From Metridium senile (taxonomy: Eukaryota > Cnidaria > Anthozoa > Actiniaria > Metridiidae), in assembly GCA_949775045.1 (NCBI GenBank), contig OX459102.1, positions 9,705,738 through 9,769,737 of the forward strand: a stretch of 64,000 bases of DNA, in the 5' to 3' direction. The notes below the pieces were generated by a model that did not search any database, had not been told where the DNA came from, and worked only from the letters and a program-made list of their open reading frames with translations. Position 1 is the first letter of the stretch. Each line of letters opens with the position of its first letter. Positions 43,241-55,200 of the stretch are shown piece after piece. Made by a program: the position numbers and the translations under genes.

Positions 43241-46200
43241 TCATGACGGTCCTTCAACTACGTGATAAATATGAGGCGTGACGTCATCAGTTTGGTTACC
43301 AGGCTCCTCTAGCGTGTGGTATATCGGGCTCTCAGGAGTTGCAATGGAAGTCTGAAATATCATTTGTATCATTAGCACATTATTATTATCATACATTGAT
43401 GAACACATAAGGTAACCATGTGATCTACCTTAGCAACGAGTGGTTGGTAAGGAGATGGTTTGAAGACCAGGTCTTGGTAACCAGGCTTGCTTGGTGTTGT
43501 GTACACTGGTGGTTCGTGTTCATGAGCAGATTGGTATTCATTCATGTCGTACAGCGGACTTGATGTCATGGCAGCTGTATCAACAAACCATATAAACAAC
43601 CGTCAATTCCATGGGCTATAGTCCATCAAAAATCGTCATTTTTGGTCATTTTATGTATTTTCTAACGATATGGAATAAATACTAGCGTGCTGTTATGTTA
43701 AGGCATTATTGTGTAAATTATACTCTAGGGAGATGTAATTTGTATAAATAGGGTTAGTTTGTTAAAGTAGATACTTAAAGGTATCTCTCTGTACACGCAC
43801 GTGGTGTAACTTGTAAACGTTTTTCATTAACTTGATCTTTAATAATTGTCAATAAAACGAGATGCCAATTCCTATATATATGTGTGTTCTAGTGTAATGG
43901 AATTAAGTTAGAAAATGTTTTATGTTCTAAGATAGAATATAAGGAGCATTTTGCATATGCTATAGCCCATCAAAAATCGTCATTTTTGAACATTTTGCAC
44001 GGGCTATAGTCCATACAAATCATCATTTTGGTCATTTTGAGCATTTTGCATGGGCTATAGTACATCAAAAGTCGTCATTTTTGGTCACTTTTGCGCAGTT
44101 TGCATGGGCTATAGTCCAAATCATCAAAAATCGTAAAATGTTTTTGTGTTGTACCTGTCTGCTGTTTTTGCTGTTTTCTTTTTTTCCTGGTAAAATGAAT
44201 TATATATATGATCACGTGGGTTTGATCCATTCAAGAATACTCACACCCGAACGATTATGACCCAGGCCTCAAACGTCACATCTCGCATGTGCAAAATATA
44301 TTGCTAATGAGCAAATCCTGTTGTTTGCATTCATTTGCAATCGATTCGGCACATGCAAGATGCGACGTTTGAATAAGGCCTTATTAACATTAGGTCCCAA
44401 TCCTTACCAGTGTTTTAAAAGAACCAACGGACGTTTCTTGAAGCAATAAACCAGTATAGCTACTATTGCTACGGCAAATAACCCACACAACACACCCACA
44501 ATTATCATGGTCGTTGAGTCACGTGATTTAGGTACATGTACGCCATGCTTGGCTAACACTGTTGGGGTCACTGTGTTATTCATTGGAGGAGAAGTACTGG
44601 TACTCGGAGCTGTCAGTAAAACAAGAATATATACTAATCTTGAAAAATGTTATTTTAGAAATATAAGTAGTATTGTTTGGATGATTCGACCCCTTTTTTC
44701 GAGCGACTAGGAGTGAATTGGAGCGAATTGTGAGTGACCACATAAATTAACTTGAGTGTCTGACTTAGTTTATTCAAGTGACTTAATTTATTCAATGGTT
44801 TGACGTCAAACATTGAGTGAATTGGTGAATTAATTTATTCAATCGTCATGGTAACCCAATAACACAAGCGGGCAAGTCTGAACAGTTCTTTTGTTCCACA
44901 GAATAGATATATAGCGCGGGAGTTTTGAAATTATTATTACTCTTCAAGAAATATTTATTTAAGCTCAAACGAAGTTACTACTGCAGAGAAAATGGCAAGT
45001 TTATTCAAGCTAGGTGAGAGAGGTTATCATGCTACCGTCAAAGAATTCCAAGGAAAGATTAGAGTGCATATCCGAAAATATATTGATATCGAAGAAAGAA
45101 AAAACATTCCTACGAAATTTGGAATTGCACTATCGATCGAGGAGTTTGAGGAACTGAAAAAAGTGATGGACGATTTAACCGAAATGTTGGATGTTATGAT
45201 TGATACTTGTTCAATGACCACACAACCAGGAGATGACGAAGAATTATTGTCAGCGATTGAAAATGAACAACCAAATCTACCAAGGAATCAAAGTACACCA
45301 AAAAACTGTAAAAGACCTGAAGAAATAAACGAACCACCGAAGAAAAAACTATTTACGAATGCTATCTCTTGTTTTAGAACCGGAGGAAAACTTAAATCTT
45401 CATTTAGAAACTAGAATTGAATACTTGTAAATCCTTTCTGATATATAAGTCAATGTTGTGTAATTACCTTTAAGTTTTCTCAATAAAATACTTTTATGAA
45501 GTGAAAAAAGTTGTTTTGTTTATTTTCTCATCACAAAGTGAGGACATTTTGAGAATAGTTTTTCCATCTTCAAGGATTTGAAGTCGTTTGAATCCACACT
45601 GTTATTGATAAGAAGTCTTGAAAAAAGGATCCAAGTGAAAAGCGTGTAATTATGAATAATGAGTTTTCTTATGTTTGCTATTGTTTGTTAATCCTTCTTT
45701 TTGTGCTCATGTCCGTCTTTGTTTATCTTAAGCTAATTGATATTCAAACTTGGCACCAGTCCCCAGTAAACCACACAGGGAAACCAAGGGTCACCTCTTA
45801 TTAGTAATTGATGCAGATCATGAGTTGCTATCAATTTTTGTTTTTGTTTTAAAAAAATATTTATTACACTTATTAATCATAAGATCAACAACAACAACAA
45901 CAAAAATTCTGTTTACAATTTGGATTTAACAAATATTGAGGGATATAGAATTAAGAGTATAATTGTACGCGCTTCGCTACCCTCCGAAATCTCTCCGAAG
46001 TAAGGTTAAGTAGAGATATTTAGATCATACTTAGCGGAAAATTTCAGAAATGATATAATTAATAAAAAAGAAGACTTTTTCACAGTTTGTGGGATTATTA
46101 ATGTCTATTCTTCATCATCATTAGAGCGATTATTAGGGTGGTGACTAATACCACCACAATCATTGCATGACACCAAGATACTTTTTACAGTATCATGATT

Positions 46201-49200
46201 AAGTGGAAAATGATGCTTACAAATAGGACAATTGACTACTTGATTTAAACGAGGAGGTCTCAAAGAAGCATCGTGCCACTGACATCTAGGGCAACCAACG
46301 ATACTGTTAACATCAATATTGTAATCTCCACAATGAGCACAAGCATTTTTTTTCTCTTTTTCGTCATTTTCTTCTTCTTCTTCTTGTTCTTCTTCTTCAA
46401 AGTTTGTATTTCCTCCATCTTGATTTCCATTATCTTCACCATCGGAATCTTCTTCTCCTTCTTCTTCTTCCGCTCTCTCTTCGTCATCGGAAGTCATTCT
46501 TTCGTTATTCTGTTCATTTTCAAATTTTTCCTGTTCTTTTTTCAGCACTTCATTCAAAACCTTTTTATTTTTGACCCACTTTTTGTTTATTCCGAGTTCT
46601 GCCAGCCCATCCTCAAATGACTTGAGACCGCGAGGCTCTGAAATTTCTTTGTTATAGGGGAGAAGCACATATTCTATAAGATCCACAATATTGGTTCTAG
46701 AAATGCGACGCTGATTTCGCAGAAGCTCATCGCCCGGAGTCCAAAACAAAATGTTTCTAGAAGTGGCCATACTGTGCAAAAGTTCTGATGCATGTTGTTG
46801 AGAAACTGATCCTGGGAGATCTTGTAAAACCAATTTTATAATAGGTTCATCATCATCATCATCTTCATTGTCACTCAATTCATCAGGGTCTTCTTCCTCG
46901 AAATCTGAATATTCTTCGTCATTTTCTCGCTTTCTCTTCATTTTGAACAAGTTACTCCTACCAATTACTAAAACAAATGACTTTCTAGAAGAAGGAGCTT
47001 CTGAATTTATATTAAAAGTCCAGTCAGAAAAGGGATTAGCAAATCGGGAATAAATGAGCCACCCTCTTGAACAAGAATTTGTTTCTTTTTCTTGTAAGAA
47101 ATATTCGGATCTTGAATACTTTTGATGGATTCTTTGTAGGGGGTCAACATTGTAAGGTCATGATTATTCAGCGGAACATATCCCTTGCAAACATTGTGTG
47201 CTGCTTGGACTATGGCATGGACCTGTTCTGGAGTTGCAGTATCAAGTAAGAATTGTCGTTGATGATGTGGACAGGAAACTAACAGTTGAAGATAGCCACG
47301 ATTCCTCTTTACTACTTGAGACATGATGACCGAATGACCTGAGTTTGAGTTGAGAGTTATATTTATACCATTTCGATCATTAACAAAGAGCTATATTTAC
47401 CAGGCTACATTAACTATACCTCAAATGTAGGTTATAATATATCTGTGTTATACTCGGTTTCAGTATAAGCTATAGGCTACAATAGGTTACAGTTCTAGGC
47501 TACAGTAGGCTACAGGTGTAGGCTACAATAGGCTACAGGTGTAGGTTACAGGTGTAGGCTACAGTAGGCTACAGGTGTACGCTACAGTAGGCTACAATAG
47601 GCTACAGGTGTACGCTACAGGTGTACGCTACAGTTGTAGGCTACAGTTGTAGCCTACAGTAGGCTACAGGTGTAGGCTACAGTTGTAGGCTACAGTTGTA
47701 GGCTACAATATGTTATAATTGTAGGCTACAGTTGTAGGCTACAGTAGGCTACAGGTGTAGGCTACAACTGTAGCCTACAACTGTAGCCTACAACTGTAGC
47801 CTACAACTGTAGCCTACACCTGTAGCCTACTGTAGCCTACAACTGTAGCCTACAATTATAACATATTGTAGCCTACAACTGTAGCCTACAACTGTAGCCT
47901 ACACCTGTAGCCTACTGTAGGCTACAACTGTAGCCTACAACTGTAGCGTACACCTGTAGCGTACACCTGTAGCCTATTGTAGCCTACTGTAGCGTACACC
48001 TGTAGCCTACTGTAGCCTACACCTGTAACCTACACCTGTAGCCTATTGTAGCCTACACCTGTAGCCTACTGTAGCCTAGAACTGTAACCTATTGTAGCCT
48101 ATAGCTTATACTGAAACCGAGTATAACACAGATATATTATAACCTACATTTGAGGTATAGTTAATGTAGCCTGGTAAATATAGCTCTTTGTTAATGATCG
48201 AAATGGTATAAATATAACTCTCAACTCAAACTCAGGTCATTCGGTCATCATGTCTCAAGTAGTAAAGAGGAATCGTGGCTATCTTCAACTGTTAGTTTCC
48301 TGTCCACATCATCAACGACAATTCTTACTTGATACTGCAACTCCAGAACAGGTCCATGCCATAGTCCAAGCAGCACACAATGTTTGCAAGGGATATGTTC
48401 CGCTGAATAATCATGACCTTACAATGTTGACCCCCTACAAAGAATCCATCAAAAGTATTCAAGATCCGAATATTTCTTACAAGAAAAAGAAACAAATTCT
48501 TGTTCAAGAGGGTGGCTCATTTATTCCCGATTTGCTAATCCCTTTTCTGACTGGACTTTTAATATAAATTCAGAAGCTCCTTCTTCTAGAAAGTCATTTG
48601 TTTTAGTAATTGGTAGGAGTAACTTGTTCAAAATGAAGAGAAAGCGAGAAAATGACGAAGAATATTCAGATTTCGAGGAAGAAGACCCTGATGAATTGAG
48701 TGACAATGAAGATGATGATGATGATGAACCTATTATAAAATTGGTTTTACAAGATCTCCCAGGATCAGTTTCTCAACAACATGCATCAGAACTTTTGCAC
48801 AGTATGGCCACTTCTAGAAACATTTTGTTTTGGACTCCGGGCGATGAGCTTCTGCGAAATCAGCGTCGCATTTCTAGAACCAATATTGTGGATCTTATAG
48901 AATATGTGCTTCTCCCCTATAACAAAGAAATTTCAGAGCCTCGCGGTCTCAAGTCATTTGAGGATGGGCTGGCAGAACTCGGAATAAACAAAAAGTGGGT
49001 CAAAAATAAAAAGGTTTTGAATGAAGTGCTGAAAAAAGAACAGGAAAAATTTGAAAATGAACAGAATAACGAAAGAATGACTTCCGATGACGAAGAGAGA
49101 GCGGAAGAAGAAGAAGGAGAAGAAGATTCCGATGGTGAAGATAATGGAAATCAAGATGGAGGAAATACAAACTTTGAAGAAGAAGAACAAGAAGAAGAAG

Positions 49201-52200
49201 AAGAAAATGACGAAAAAGAGAAAAAAAATGCTTGTGCTCATTGTGGAGATTACAATATTGATGTTAACAGTATCGTTGGTTGCCCTAGATGTCAGTGGCA
49301 CGATGCTTCTTTGAGACCTCCTCGTTTAAATCAAGTAGTCAATTGTCCTATTTGTAAGCATCATTTTCCACTTAATCATGATACTGTAAAAAGTATCTTG
49401 GTGTCATGCAATGATTGTGGTGGTATTAGTCACCACCCTAATAATCGCTCTAATGATGATGAAGAATAGACATTAATAATCCCACAAACTGTGAAAAAGT
49501 CTTCTTTTTTATTAATTATATCATTTCTGAAATTTTCCGCTAAGTATGATCTAAATATCTCTACTTAACCTTACTTCGGAGAGATTTCGGAGGGTAGCGA
49601 AGCGCGTACAATTATACTCTTAATTCTATATCCCTCAATATTTGTTAAATCCAAATTGTAAACAGAATTTTTGTTGTTGTTGTTGTTGATCTTATGATTA
49701 ATAAGTGTAATAAATATTTTTTAAAAACAAAAACAAAAATTGATAGCAACTCATGATCTGCATCAATTACTAATAAGAGGTGACCCTTGGTTTCCCTGTG
49801 TGGTTTACTGGGGACTGGTGCCAAGTTTGAATATCAATTAGCTTAAGATAAACAAAGACGGACATGAGCACAAAAAGAAGGATTAACAAACAATAGCAAA
49901 CATAAGAAAACTCATTATTCATAATTACACGCTTTTCACTTGGATCCTTTTTTCAAGACTTCTTATCAATAACAGTGTGGATTCAAACGACTTCAAATCC
50001 TTGAAGATGGAAAAACTATTCTCAAAATGTCCTCACTTTGTGATGAGAAAATAAACAAAACAACTTTTTTCACTTCATAAAAGTATTTTATTGAGAAAAC
50101 TTAAAGGTAATTACACAACATTGACTTATATATCAGAAAGGATTTACAAGTATTCAATTCTAGTTTCTAAATGAAGATTTAAGTTTTCCTCCGGTTCTAA
50201 AACAAGAGATAGCATTCGTAAATAGTTTTTTCTTCGGTGGTTCGTTTATTTCTTCAGGTCTTTTACAGTTTTTTGGTGTACTTTGATTCCTTGGTAGATT
50301 TGGTTGTTCATTTTCAATCGCTGACAATAATTCTTCGTCATCTCCTGGTTGTGTGGTCATTGAACAAGTATCAATCATAACATCCAACATTTCGGTTAAA
50401 TCGTCCATCACTTTTTTCAGTTCCTCAAACTCCTCGATCGATAGTGCAATTCCAAATTTCGTAGGAATGTTTTTTCTTTCTTCGATATCAATATATTTTC
50501 GGATATGCACTCTAATCTTTCCTTGGAATTCTTTGACGGTAGCATGATAACCTCTCTCACCTAGCTTGAATAAACTTGCCATTTTCTCTGCAGTAGTAAC
50601 TTCGTTTGAGCTTAAATAAATATTTCTTGAAGAGTAATAATAATTTCAAAACTCCCGCGCTATATATCTATTCTGTGGAACAAAAGAACTGTTCAGACTT
50701 GCCCGCTTGTGTTATTGGGTTACCATGACGATTGAATAAATTAATTCACCAATTCACTCAATGTTTGACGTCAAACCATTGAATAAATTAAGTCACTTGA
50801 ATAAACTAAGTCAGACACTCAAGTTAATTTATGTGGTCACTCACAATTCGCTCCAATTCACTCCTAGTCGCTCGAAAAAAGGGGTCGAATCATCCAAACA
50901 ATACTACTAATATAAAATGATATGATCGTCTTGTAAATGAAACTTCAAATTATGAAATAAAAACAAAATAGTTACTAACTAATAGTTTCTATTTAGTGAC
51001 TATTTAGTCAATATCACTCAACCAGAAACATCAAATACAAAAGGAAACAATAAGTTCAGTTCATTGTAACATGTACACCTGTTTTAAAAAACATTGTCGC
51101 AATTGCAACAAGCTAGCATCAGGCCTCGTCTACACGAATCCGATCCGGCTGAAACCGCATAGAAATATTTGCGTCCACACGAATCCGCGTATCCGGAGGA
51201 TTCAAGTACAAGTATGCGGTTTCGGTGACCGAATTCAATGGATTTGTGTGGACGATAGGCCGATTCGCATCAAAAAGTATGCGGTTTCAAAAATATCCGG
51301 ATTCGTGTAAACGGGGCCTCAATCCAAGAGCAAACTGAATGATGTTTTGAAATCACAATTGTTATCAATATGATTAATTATAATACAATAAAAGTACGTG
51401 AAAACATCATTTTGTTTGTATTAATTTCTTTAGAAAACAAGTCTGATTTCAATACATGGGCAGCACAAAACCAGCATTCATTTTGGTCTTGGCTTGATGG
51501 CCATGGTTTTTGCTTAAGCTGCGAAAACGTTTTTTGAAATAGGTGTATACATTTTACGGGTACAATATGACCAATAAATGTGAATCTAAAGAATAAGATA
51601 ATTTATGGTCCGAGTAATTTTCTTACCGAATCTGTGGTTAATTTTGGCCGATTTGACTTTAAACAAGAGACATGATTGTACGTCACTTTGGTTGAACTTT
51701 CTTTTACACCCAACATCGAGAGATATGATGTATCCATGGAAACGCTGTGGTAGTGTAGTGTTCCACTGTAGAATAATGGTTGATTCTAGTCATCATTATC
51801 ATCGTTATCATTAACAACATTATTATTTCCATCATCATCATCACCATAACCATCATCATCACCATTATCATCATCATCACCATCTCCATCATCATCTTTA
51901 TCTTCAAGATTATCATCACCATCATCATCACCATCGTCATCATCACCATCATCACCATCATCTTCATCATCTTCAAGATTATCATCAACATCATCATCAT
52001 CGTCATTATCATCACCATCACCATCATCTTCAAGATTATCAACACCATCATCATCATCACCATCGTCATTATCACCATCGTCATCATCATCATCATCATC
52101 ACCATCAACATTATCACCATATCATCAATATTATCATCACCATCGTCATCATCACCATCATCAACATCATCATCATCATCATTATCATCATCATCATCAT

Positions 52201-55200
52201 CAACATCATCATCACCGTTGTCGTACCTCTAGATAGATGGCAACACCCAATGGCTTTACGATTGAAAAAATCGTTTGATTTGAGCCCGCGGTCCATATGT
52301 CCTTCCAATCGCCACCATCATAATATGCGCCAGACGTTATTGCACATGACGCGATACCCCAAGTAAATATATTACAGACGTCAATCAACTGACTGCCGCT
52401 GACTGTCTGGTCGAGTGCGCGCAGGCTCAGCTTTTCAAATGTGCAAGGAACGCGGCCACGTGGTCTACTGTCCTGGTAATCATTTGCGACCAGGCGATAT
52501 GAACAACCTGTAAATGACGTCATAAATTTATTAAAAAGTTCAATTATCACAATAGGTGGACGTACAGTGACGTATTTTGTTATGATTTTGCCAACCAACC
52601 ATTGTTTTTAGAACAAAGAAAATTAAAAAATCTGTTGTTAAAATGGTTGGCAAATAAGCATCACAATAACAACATTTGTAAACACTATACGTCCACCTAT
52701 AGACATTTTCACAATTTTCCCAGTCCGAATCGAACAATCTCAGTCTCGATAGCGTGTAATATACTCTTTAAAGTTTGACTACAGCTCGCGGTAACTTAAG
52801 AAATGTACACATTAGCAAACCACGGGCTGTAGTCAAATTCTAAAGAATATATTACACGCTATCGAGGCTGAGGTTGTTCGATGAGAACCGTGAAAGGCCT
52901 AATTCGAACGATTCGAACCCCATTGGTTGAGATACTGCTCAATTTTATATACTAATCTATATGTAGGAATATTAAAGCTTAACATGAGTTAGCATAACGA
53001 ATTTAAGCCAGTTTTTTTGGTTATTGTGTTTGAAAATTTCCTATGGGAGTACATTATTCATCCCTACGTAAATCGATTCGATGCTTCAGCATCTATGTGA
53101 CGTCACGGTAGCATCGTCTTTACATTTTCCAATATCCGCGAAGTGCAGGATTACTATATAACAATGCCAGACTTCTAGATCCGATGAAATCAACACTTTC
53201 GTTTTATTCATGCCTTATTTGGGTCTTTTGGTAAACTGGAGTTCTTCCAAACGATCTTGATTTTTGCATGTGACACTGGCATATTTTAGACGCCTCTACT
53301 ACAACTACTATCCGGTAAAAACTAAAAATACCCTAACGAATAACTAAATGAAACGAACAAACTGCAATAGAGCTGTTTTCGTTTACCCGTAAATCTTTGA
53401 TAGTCAAATAACAACAAAAGAACACAATGGAATTAAGTTTAAGGGTGACATATACACTAGAAAGAGTGTTTCAAGGTGACGTTAATTAATGAAAACAACT
53501 CTAAAAACCAAATATCATGAAATATTTTGCCTTCTTATTATATTTTTCTTCTCCTTGTATAGTATTACTATCAGCAATCGAATAAGTGGTGTTTAAGCGA
53601 ATATATCTACAAATTCAAACTTTCAAGAATTAGCCGTGAAATATTGCATGCTATTTGTGTCTGTGCCGTTTTATACTGATATTATTATTCTCATCCTTGT
53701 GTAGTATTATTATCAGTAATCCAATTAGTTGCGTTTAAGCGCCCTCCTACATGTCTAGACACTGGTATTGAATAGCGTCCAATATAATAACCCTAATAAT
53801 TTGTACAAGCCACAAACCTGACCCAACGTTCATGACAGTCACATGGAATTACGTACCGAGATAAATATTTAATTGTGGTATGATTTTACATGATTTTTGA
53901 CATGTTTCGGCTAATTTGAAAATAATGCCAAATAAACACTTTATCTATGAAGTAGAATCAAATTGCTACTGTGGAATAGAGCGAAACTACTATATACATC
54001 AAATAAAATAAAATTGCTACTGTGGAATAGAGCACAAACACTATATCCATGAAATATAATCATATTGCTACTGTGGAATAGAGCGCAAACACTATATCCA
54101 TGAAATAGAATCATTTTGCTACTGTGGAATAGAGCGCAAACACTATATCCTTGAAATAAAATAAAATTGCTACTGTGAATGAGGAAATAGTTCTTATTTT
54201 GTGACTATAAGTCATTATCAAAGACAAGTAAAGTTGTAATGATGTTTCTGATTTAGTGATAGTGTCTAAAAAGTCACTAGCCTATTAATTTAGTTTGTAT
54301 TAGATTATTTATCTGTCTTTCTGTCTGTGACACGATCATGCAGGTTTTGTTTCACGTATCAAATGTCATCACAATAGCCAAGAAAAACATACATTATTTG
54401 GCAGCGAACGAACAAAAGCAAGCCTTTCGCTATTTGACGTTGCATCTAGAATCCTTAGGAAAACAATAATAAAACGACTACAGTACAATTGACATTATAA
54501 TCAACGTTAATTGAATTAGCTATATATATACATGTACATTAGGATGGTACAATTCCTTGGTTTAAAGCTGAAGAAGTCACTTTTGATCTGAAGGAATAGG
54601 CTTTAGAATTTTTCATCGACAACGTTAATTGAATTAGCTGTATATAAAGTTATAGTTAATTGGTTGTGTTTATCAGAACACAGCACGCTTTTATCGTGGT
54701 AGACCAAAAAAGTTACTTACTAATAGTTTCTATTTAGTTAATCACTCAACCAAAAACATCAAATACAAAAGAAAACAATACCTCATTACAACTGTCTTTG
54801 ACACTGACTAATAATCAGTAAATAAGAACTATTCCACAGTAGCAATTTGATTCTATTTCATGGATATAGTGTTTGCGCTCTGTTCCACAGTAGAAACTTG
54901 ATTCTATTTCATGGATAAAGTGTTTGTGCTCTATTCCACAGTACACAGTAGCAATTTGATTCTATTTCATGGATATAGTGTTTGCGCTCTATTCCACAGT
55001 AGAAACTTGATTCTATTTCATGGATAAAGTGTTTGTGCTCTATTCCACAGTAGATACTACTGTAGCATTTGATTCTACTTGTTGGATAAAGTGTTTCTAG
55101 TACAGTCTTACCTCTACCACGATGTAGCGTTGCTGTCAAAGCCTCGTTGGATACACACCGTCCTTGACGCCGTAAAAACGTAGTCTTATCATATGTGCAT

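Larger units (their letters stand above)
44666..50908. mobile_element. 6,243-bp palindromic Polinton/adintovirus-like element (copy-back form)
   Basis: The left half 44666-47765 is the reverse complement of 47809-50908; a 43-bp spacer lies between. Each arm holds a PC4-like gene, an acidic zinc-ribbon gene and a 105-aa gene, and all three pairs translate identically. Outer ends read AGTAGTATTG. The 6 bases AATATA lie directly outside both ends (44660-44665 and 50909-50914). Six-base duplications and 5'-AG termini are hallmarks of Polintons (Mavericks). No DNA polymerase, integrase, packaging ATPase, protease or capsid gene is present. Replication must therefore have depended on a helper. The form matches one genome end duplicated by snap-back synthesis, as known for protein-primed viruses such as adenovirus; that origin is inference. 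It sits in intron 3 of receptor gene 2. Confidence 0.85.

Noticed and set aside
46273..46620. Plus-strand Phe-rich frame opposite the zinc-ribbon gene (mirror at 48954-49301)
   Set aside because: It is the complement of the Glu-rich tract; no other support.
46942..46950. Upstream TTG start for the zinc-ribbon protein
   Set aside because: In a eukaryotic setting the first ATG (46941, mirror 48633) is the likely start.
44666..50908. Palindrome as a sequencing or assembly hairpin artefact
   Set aside because: Symmetry stops at the same terminal motif on both sides and a 6-base duplication abuts both ends; the flanks continue with exons of one gene on both sides. Not fully excluded without reads.
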